From Devosia sp. (GTDB lineage: Bacteria > Pseudomonadota > Alphaproteobacteria > Rhizobiales > Devosiaceae): a stretch of 33,127 bases of DNA. The translations under genes and the position numbers were made by a program. Shown piece by piece: positions 20,763 to 26,787 of the stretch. Position 1 is the first letter of the stretch; every line of letters begins with the position of its first letter. The stretch lies in NCBI GenBank assembly GCA_029256605.1, contig JAQSXP010000003.1, positions 1 through 33,127 of the forward strand, in the 5' to 3' direction. The notes under the pieces were generated by a model. It was given only the letters and a program-made list of their open reading frames with translations. It ran no database searches and was not told the origin of the DNA.

Positions 20763-20778
20763 TTTTGCACGTGCAAAA
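20763..20778. promoter_or_regulatory. 16-bp perfect palindrome upstream of the minus-strand operon (candidate operator)
   Basis: TTTTGCACGTGCAAAA, self-complementary over all 16 bases. Confidence 0.5.
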
Positions 20779-20872
20779 GACGGTACTGCGACCGCCTGAC
20801 GTCTTGCGGCGCGGGCCAGCCAATCGCTGGCGATACGATTCTCGCTACCGGACCCCGCTGGCGCCTGTTCGG

Positions 20873-21175
20873 TCATACGAGCGCCGACAGGTTAGTGAGA
20901 ATATGCAAAATATGCATCCGCTGATCGTCCGGCGCGTTGCGCAGTCGGCTCATGGCCTCTTCCAAATCCGAGCTGGCCGGCGCCCCCGTGCCGTTCACTT
21001 TCACGAGCCAGTCCTTCAGGTCGGCCTCGAGCCTTGGTGAGGGCGGCACCTTGCGCGATAATACTTTGCTGACATGTCCTTGGGTGACGCGGCAGAAATC
21101 CGCCAGCTCGCGTTGTCGAATGCGAGTGCCCCTTAGGACGGCGTTCACGGCATCTATGATATTGGTCGACTGCAT
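20873..21175 (-). CDS. XRE/Cro-like helix-turn-helix regulator
   Basis: 100 aa from MQSTN; TRIRQRELADFCRVTQGHVSKVLSRKVPPSPRLEADLKDWL is an HTH. Confidence 0.75.
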   Translation of the reverse strand: MQSTNIIDAVNAVLRGTRIRQRELADFCRVTQGHVSKVLSRKVPPSPRLEADLKDWLVKVNGTGAPASSDLEEAMSRLRNAPDDQRMHILHILTNLSALV

Positions 21176-21204
21176 TGACCTGTGTTTCACGGGATGAATA
21201 TAAT
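21175..21204 (+). promoter_or_regulatory. sigma70-type promoter for the plus-strand operon
   Basis: TTGACC (21175-21180), 18-bp spacer, TATAAT (21199-21204). Followed by GCATAAA...TTTATGC inverted repeat (21205-21230). Confidence 0.65.
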
Positions 21205-21226
21205 GCATAAATCTTCAGGGCATTTT

Positions 21227-22051
21227 ATGCAACACGTCATCTCCCTGCACAACGGCATACCCGTGAGACGCCTCCTGCCCGATCCTGCGGAGCCCGTGCT
21301 CCCGGGAGTGCTTTGGGGCAGGTTCGACGAAGCTCTGACCCCCGCGTTCTGGGCCGCCCAGGTCTGGATGAAGGAATTGGCGGGGGGCGAGTCGTTCGGC
21401 CTGGGCAATACCCTTGCGGAAGAAGTGGCTGCATGTCTCCTCGGCGGGCACGGTGCGCCTGCCGAAGTCGGTCTGGCGGCCTATGGCAGGGTGCGCGAGG
21501 CGATGCGAAGCCAAGCCGCCGTGGACGCCGGCGCGATCGAAGCCATGCTGACCATACCGCTGAAGGTAGGGCAGAGGATGGTTCGCTATCGTTTCGCCCG
21601 GCAGAGGTCACGACAACTGGGCGAGTGCCTCGCAAGGATTGCCGATATCGACGAGGCAACGCTCGACGACATCTCGCTTCGGAACACACTGATGCGGTTG
21701 CCGGGGATCGGCCCCAAGACCGCATCCTGGGTCGTCCGGAACCGCAGGGCGAGCGACGAGGTCGCGATACTCGATGTCCATATCGTGCGGGCGTGCGTCC
21801 ATATAGGGATATTCGGCGCCGGTGCGACTCCGGCGAGGGATTACGCGGGCCTCGAGTCGCGTTTCATCGGTTTCTGCCGCGCGGCCGGCATACGCGCTTC
21901 ATTGCTCGATGCACTGATGTGGCGAACGATGCGATCGGTAGGCCCGTCCCTTGCGGGCTTGCGGCCAGCGTCGAATCCGAGTTCAACTCAGGTACGCAGC
22001 AGGGGGAAGAGAGCATGTCCGGGGGTGGTGGCTCGAGCAGGGACGATCTGA
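21227..22051 (+). CDS. HhH-GPD DNA glycosylase (OGG/AGOG-like)
   Basis: LMRLPGIGPKTASWVVRNRRASDEVAILDVHIVRACVHIGIFG contains the HhH with catalytic Lys and the downstream Asp (LDVH). The start at 21227 (MQHVISL) is chosen because earlier ATGs lie upstream of the predicted transcription start. Confidence 0.82.
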   Translation: MQHVISLHNGIPVRRLLPDPAEPVLPGVLWGRFDEALTPAFWAAQVWMKELAGGESFGLGNTLAEEVAACLLGGHGAPAEVGLAAYGRVREAMRSQAAVDAGAIEAMLTIPLKVGQRMVRYRFARQRSRQLGECLARIADIDEATLDDISLRNTLMRLPGIGPKTASWVVRNRRASDEVAILDVHIVRACVHIGIFGAGATPARDYAGLESRFIGFCRAAGIRASLLDALMWRTMRSVGPSLAGLRPASNPSSTQVRSRGKRACPGVVARAGTI

Positions 22052-22353
22052 GTCCCGGAATCGGAGGGGGTTCGGACGCCTGCGGCCAGTCCTATAACGC
22101 CCCCATCAACAGCCCAAAGCCCTCCGTACTGGGCACAGTATCCATCGGCACGGTCCTCACTGTCGACGTCGTACCTACGGGCACGACCAGTACCCTGGTC
22201 GTCCGCGACGCGATGGGGCGCATCGGCGGCTCCCTGACGTTTCTGGGCTATACTCAGGTCATCAACTGCATTGTCCAGCGGGGTGTGACCTACACGGCAA
22301 CGGTGCTTGCCATAGCGGGCGGCGTCTATACCGTCGAGGTTGCTCCCGTCTGA
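22015..22353 (+). CDS. small Gly-rich N-terminus protein, unknown function
   Basis: 112 aa MSGGGGSSRDDLSPGIGGGSDACGQSYNAPINSPKPSVLGTVSIGTVLTVDVVPTGTTSTLVVRDAMGRIGGSLTFLGYTQVINCIVQRGVTYTATVLAIAGGVYTVEVAPV; SD AGGGGG upstream of the ATG at 22015; stop overlaps the next start. Confidence 0.85.
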   Translation: MSGGGGSSRDDLSPGIGGGSDACGQSYNAPINSPKPSVLGTVSIGTVLTVDVVPTGTTSTLVVRDAMGRIGGSLTFLGYTQVINCIVQRGVTYTATVLAIAGGVYTVEVAPV

Positions 22354-23555
22354 TGCGCAGCCTTTCGGTAGTCGGAGGCATTTATCGCGAGCGCTGCCTC
22401 CAACCAACCTGGGACGCCGTCTTGGGGTCTGCCGGTCGTGCCGCACAGGCGCTAGGCACCGCAAAGGCCTCGCGGAAACGGCTGCACTCCTACGTGGGTG
22501 AGCGGGCGCAGAGTGAAGTGGAACTCCTCGCCGAGCTCGCGGACTTCGAGCTGGTGCCTACGGACCTGCCTTTCCTCGTATCGTTCGAATACGCTCACAC
22601 GCTTGGCGACCCGGTCATATCGCCACCGATCGGCCTGATGGGGCACCGACCGTTCCTCTCCGTGGCTGACGAAGTTGTGCTCCGTTACGGCATGCTCGAA
22701 GGCGACGCCGTCATCGCCGCCGACATCGCGGTATACGATCCCCAATCCGCTTTCGGCGCTGCCGCCTTCTCCGCCAACGGCTCATCGGCCAAGCGGCTGG
22801 CGGTCGTGCTCAACAGGCTGGAAATGCACTCCATCACCGGGGAGGAAGATCCTCGCGCCGGCGCCGATTGGTTGTTCCGGAACGACGGCGCCGAGGTGGT
22901 CGTGCTGAAGATGGGTGCGTTGGGCGCACGGGTGATCACCCCAGACGCGGTCCGGGACATCCCGCTCTACCGATCGGACCGCGTCTGGAAGCTTGGATCC
23001 GGCGACGTGTTCTCTGCGACGTTCGCGGCGACGTGGGCTCTGGAGGACATGGCGCCAGAGGACGCAGCGGACGTCGCCTCGCGGGCCACCGCCTGGTACT
23101 GCGGCCATCGCGCCCTTCCCACCCCGGACGCTGCCACGCTGGCCGCAACGCCGTTCGAGCAGGTGCGCCCGGGTACGGGCCGCATATACCTGGCTGCGCC
23201 GTTCTTCGATCTCGGCCAGCGCTGGCTGGTGGAGGAAGGCAGGCGTGCCCTGCTGCAAGCGGGTGCCCGGGTGTTCTCGCCCATCCACGAGGTCGGGCCT
23301 GGCCCCGCCGAGGCCGTCGCCCCTGCGGATCTTGCCGGCATCGAGGACTGTGACGTGCTGCTGGCGATCCTCAACGGCATGGACCCCGGGACTGTTTTCG
23401 AAGCGGGCTACGCCATCCGCAAGGGCATTCCGGTCATCGCGCTGGCCGAAAATGCGAGGGAGGAGGATCTCAAGATGTTCGTCGGCTCCGGGGCGACCGT
23501 GACGAGTGACTTCGCGACCGCCATCTACCAGGCCGTTTGGAGGCTGCCGCGATGA
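22353..23555 (+). CDS. PfkB-like kinase domain fused to nucleoside 2-deoxyribosyltransferase domain
   Basis: 400 aa; N-terminal VVGGIYRE..., KLGSGDVFSATFAA (PfkB GSGD motif), C-terminal IYLAAPFFDLGQRWLVEEGRRAL...CDVLLAILNGMDPGTVFEAGYAIRKGIPVIAL (NDT with catalytic-Glu segment FEAGYA). Confidence 0.88.
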   Translation: MRSLSVVGGIYRERCLQPTWDAVLGSAGRAAQALGTAKASRKRLHSYVGERAQSEVELLAELADFELVPTDLPFLVSFEYAHTLGDPVISPPIGLMGHRPFLSVADEVVLRYGMLEGDAVIAADIAVYDPQSAFGAAAFSANGSSAKRLAVVLNRLEMHSITGEEDPRAGADWLFRNDGAEVVVLKMGALGARVITPDAVRDIPLYRSDRVWKLGSGDVFSATFAATWALEDMAPEDAADVASRATAWYCGHRALPTPDAATLAATPFEQVRPGTGRIYLAAPFFDLGQRWLVEEGRRALLQAGARVFSPIHEVGPGPAEAVAPADLAGIEDCDVLLAILNGMDPGTVFEAGYAIRKGIPVIALAENAREEDLKMFVGSGATVTSDFATAIYQAVWRLPR

Positions 23556-24148
23556 CGACAGCATTGCTCCTGTCCGGCGGCATGGACTCCGTCAGTATTG
23601 CCTGGTGGCTTCGGCCCGACGTCGCATTGACCATCGACTACGGCCAGAAGCCGGCCGAAGCCGAGATCGTCGCCGCCGGTCACGTGGCCCAGCTGCTCGG
23701 CATCCCGCACGAAGTGATCCGCGTCGACTGTTCATCCCTGGGTTCGGGCGATATGGCTGGTACCGCGCCCGACGCCGCGGCGCCGGTGTCGGAATGGTGG
23801 CCGTTCCGGAACCAACTGCTCGTCACGCTGGCCGGAATGGCGGCGGTGCGCCGAGGCGTGTCGCGGCTGCTGATCGGGGCCTTGGCCACAGATGGCGCCC
23901 ACGCCGACGGTCGGCCCGAGTTCGTAGATCGGGCGTCGCAGCTCATGGCCATGCAGGAGGGCGGGATAGTCGTCGAAGCCCCCGCCATCGACCTCGATGC
24001 CGTCGGACTTGTGCATCGATCGGGTATCGACCAGGGCACGCTGGCTTGGGCCCATTCGTGCCATACGAGCAACTACGCTTGCGGTCGCTGCCGCGGCTGC
24101 ACCAAGCACTTCAACACGTGGCAGGCCCTTGGCTGGACTCCTCACTGA
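23552..24148 (+). CDS. QueC-like (7-cyano-7-deazaguanine synthase-family) enzyme
   Basis: 198 aa from ATG 23552 overlapping the previous TGA; MTTALLLSGGMDSVSIAWWL PP-loop, IDYGQKPAEAE, WPFRNQLLVTLAGM, zinc site CHTSNYACGRCRGCTKH. Confidence 0.92.
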   Translation: MTTALLLSGGMDSVSIAWWLRPDVALTIDYGQKPAEAEIVAAGHVAQLLGIPHEVIRVDCSSLGSGDMAGTAPDAAAPVSEWWPFRNQLLVTLAGMAAVRRGVSRLLIGALATDGAHADGRPEFVDRASQLMAMQEGGIVVEAPAIDLDAVGLVHRSGIDQGTLAWAHSCHTSNYACGRCRGCTKHFNTWQALGWTPH

Positions 24149-24851
24149 CGATCCCTGGCCGCGGACGCCGCCGGGCGAATGGGTGGCTTGGCTCCCGCCT
24201 GACTGCACAATATCGGTGCTGGACCCGCCGCCTGACGCGCACGACCACGGGTTCCTGAGAGTGTTGCAGGCCCGCCGATCAAGCGTCGGAGGTGATATCG
24301 GATGGTCGGACATCGAAGCCCTGCTCTGGCATTCAGCCAGAACGATGACGTCCGATGTCATGGGACGAGCAGGTATCGAGATCGAACGGCGGGCTGCTCC
24401 ATCGGCCGGCGGACTACACTGCATCCACGTGGTCTGCCAGATGTGCGGGGAGGACGTTCAGCCAAAGATGTACTTGCCCAGGCATGCGTTCGCCATGCTT
24501 AACCGCCGCGCGGGTTCTGCAGCCAGGAACGTTGCTGACGTGACCCGCCTGCTTCCGCGGGCCGCGGGTTGTACGCTTCGGTTCGTTGCCGACATGGAAA
24601 AGGCCGCAGCGGCCTACAACAATCCGGAGAGCCTGGTATGGCGCGACTCCGGCGCTCTCGCGGCCACGATGGGCCTGGTGGCCGAATGGCTCGGCCTATC
24701 GGCGAACATGCTCGGAATGGCCGGAGCGGACTATATGCAGTCGCTCGGATTTCCGGGCGAGCGCTTCCTCGCAGTGGGCGGCATCCAGGTTTCGGCACGT
24801 TCGCCTCAGGCAACAATGTTCGCAGAGGATGTCTGCTTGCGACCGCCTTGA
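24129..24851 (+). CDS. nitroreductase-family (SagB-type) oxidoreductase
   Basis: FLRVLQARRSSVGGDIGWSDIEALLWHSART...RRAAPSAGGLHCIHVVC...YNNPESLVWRDSGALAATMGLVAEWLGLSANMLG matches SagB-like FMN oxidoreductase layout. Start uncertain (TTG at 24129 overlapping queC-like stop is one option). Confidence 0.78.
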   Translation: MAGLLTDDPWPRTPPGEWVAWLPPDCTISVLDPPPDAHDHGFLRVLQARRSSVGGDIGWSDIEALLWHSARTMTSDVMGRAGIEIERRAAPSAGGLHCIHVVCQMCGEDVQPKMYLPRHAFAMLNRRAGSAARNVADVTRLLPRAAGCTLRFVADMEKAAAAYNNPESLVWRDSGALAATMGLVAEWLGLSANMLGMAGADYMQSLGFPGERFLAVGGIQVSARSPQATMFAEDVCLRPP

Positions 24852-24909
24852 TCAAAGGGCTGCTTGTCCCCTTACGCCCCTCTTTAGCCATTCAACATGA
24901 TCCGGGGCA

Positions 24910-24981
24910 ACGGCAAGAATTGGGGCGCTACCTGGCGTTATGCAGCTATTGAGAATGTAGGGTTGCGATTGTTGCGCGCTC
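24910..24981. repeat. internal diverged copy of the island right-end sequence
   Basis: ATGCAGCTATTGAGAATGTAGGGTTGCGATTGTTGCGCGCTC (24940-24981) matches 30781-30822 with 3 mismatches in 42; weaker similarity extends upstream to about 24909/30750. Confidence 0.88.
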
Positions 24982-25026
24982 GGGCAGCCGTAGCCATCGG
25001 TCCGACCAAATGATTAGCGAGCCGCG

Positions 25027-26787
25027 TCAGACAATGCCAACGCCATCCTCACCCAGAAATCTGCTGGGCCCGTTCCTATAATCATGCTCATAGACATAGA
25101 GGAGCAACTGCTCGGCCCTGGTCACCCCGACATAGAAAAGACGCTTGTCGCCCTCGATCGCTGCCGCAGTTCGCGACCGATAGTCCGGAATTCGCCCTTC
25201 CTTCAAACCGATGATCGCGACCGCGGCATACTCTCGACCCTTGGAGTCGTGGATGGTCGTCAGCCGCAACGCCTTGTCCGGCGAAGCAAACATGCCGAGA
25301 TCTTCGATGCTGAGGTTGCTGACGTCGATTTCGGCGTGATGCATATCGGCGATCATATCCTTGGCCGATGTGAGCAGGTCGTTCTGACGCCTGGCTTCGA
25401 TCCAACCATCTCTGACGAGGATCGCGCCAGTCTCTGCCGCGAGGCTCTCCATCCAGTTCACGCCGTCCTGGTGCTCGGCCAATGAACGAGCGGTTCGCAT
25501 CAACGCAATCATGGTTCGGCGCCCATCATAGCCGAAGATGTCCCATCGGCCTGTTCCGGTCATGTCTTGGATGGCGTTGAACATCGCGCGTTCGAGCTGG
25601 CGCACGTTGTACCTGTGACCGTCGGTGACAGCTGCGCCGAGTTGTTCAGCGAGATTGGCGAACAAGCGCGATCGTCGGTACGGCCGGGCACCGGGGCCGA
25701 CAACTTTTATTCCATAGTCCCGCAGTCTCCGGGCGAGGGAGTAAAGCTCCGTCCAGCTCTTGGCCACGATGGCGGAACGACCTAGCGGCAGCCCCATCCG
25801 CTCGATCGACGGCAGGAATTCGTCCGTTATGGCATCGAAGGTGTCGTCTTGAGCCGAGAACCGCACCGGCTCCGTGCAATGCTTGTTCTTTCCTTCGCTC
25901 GTCATGGCCGGTGCTCTCTGGAAGAGCTTCTCGGCATGCTCGACGATCGGTCTGCTGGAGCGGAAGTTCCAGGACAGCGAGTAGGCACGCGAAGCCCCAA
26001 TGTCGACTGCGAAGGGCTCTATCAGCTCAGGCTTCGCTCCGGCAAAGCCAAAGATCGACTGCGCAGGGTCTCCCACCAGGAAGAACCTGGATTTGGATTG
26101 TGCGTGGATCAGGCGCAAGATCTCCACTTGGATCTCAGTGGTGTCCTGGAACTCGTCGATTAGGAAGCTCTGGAACCGCGTAGCGACCGAACGAGCCACT
26201 TCAGGATCGTCCCTGAGGAGGCAATAGGACAAGTAGAGGATGCTGGCGAAATCGATGAAGCCTCTGGCCGCCGCACCCTGCATGAAGTGTGGCGCCGCAA
26301 GCCGGATCATGTCGTCCGTGAGGGCGGACCCGATGTATTTGCCTGAGACGTCGAGGCCTATTCTTCCGAACAGCTCATAGTCCTCGTAGCGCAAGTCGTA
26401 ACGTCCCACGGCCTCTGCTGCCTCATCGGCTATTTCCGTGAACTCTTCTCGGTCCGGTGTGAGGACTTGCATGGCGCCACTGAAACCTGGCACCCGCGAC
26501 GCGAATGGGCGAAGGATCTGGTGCAAGCAGAACGCGTGGATAGTGCTTACCAGATAATTCAAGTGATCGTCCGGCATGAGATGGGCCGAAACCCGCGTGT
26601 CGATCTCGCTAACCGCGGCGTTGGTATAGGTGATGCAGGCAACGGCGAAGGGCGTGCCGCGCAGCCGCTCGACCTCTGAAACCAGCTTGGCCACGATGGT
26701 CCGTGTCTTACCGCTTCCGGGGCAGGCCGTCAGAAGCACGTTGCCGGGGTGATCGAGCGCTGCTTGCTGCTGAGGGGTAAGCCTCAT
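25027..26787 (-). CDS. gajB: UvrD/Rep-type helicase, Gabija GajB-like
   Basis: 586 aa; LTPQQQAALDHPGNVLLTACPGSGKTRTIV, FLIDEFQDTTEIQ, FFLVGDPAQSIFGFAGA, RLTTIHDSKGREYAAVAIIGL, LFYVGVTRAEQ; ATGA overlap with the upstream OLD nuclease gene. Confidence 0.85.
   Translation of the reverse strand: MRLTPQQQAALDHPGNVLLTACPGSGKTRTIVAKLVSEVERLRGTPFAVACITYTNAAVSEIDTRVSAHLMPDDHLNYLVSTIHAFCLHQILRPFASRVPGFSGAMQVLTPDREEFTEIADEAAEAVGRYDLRYEDYELFGRIGLDVSGKYIGSALTDDMIRLAAPHFMQGAAARGFIDFASILYLSYCLLRDDPEVARSVATRFQSFLIDEFQDTTEIQVEILRLIHAQSKSRFFLVGDPAQSIFGFAGAKPELIEPFAVDIGASRAYSLSWNFRSSRPIVEHAEKLFQRAPAMTSEGKNKHCTEPVRFSAQDDTFDAITDEFLPSIERMGLPLGRSAIVAKSWTELYSLARRLRDYGIKVVGPGARPYRRSRLFANLAEQLGAAVTDGHRYNVRQLERAMFNAIQDMTGTGRWDIFGYDGRRTMIALMRTARSLAEHQDGVNWMESLAAETGAILVRDGWIEARRQNDLLTSAKDMIADMHHAEIDVSNLSIEDLGMFASPDKALRLTTIHDSKGREYAAVAIIGLKEGRIPDYRSRTAAAIEGDKRLFYVGVTRAEQLLLYVYEHDYRNGPSRFLGEDGVGIV

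Noticed and set aside
21313-22014. Upstream part of the 346-aa ORF 21313..22353
   Set aside because: It runs out of frame over the HhH glycosylase and has arginine-rich low-information composition; the real gene starts at 22015 with a good SD.
16915-24851. Calling the QueC-like cluster Qat or type IV CBASS
   Set aside because: No CD-NTase, TGT-like, QatA ATPase, QatB or TatD-like ORF is visible; only the QueC-like and OGG-like parts are shared.
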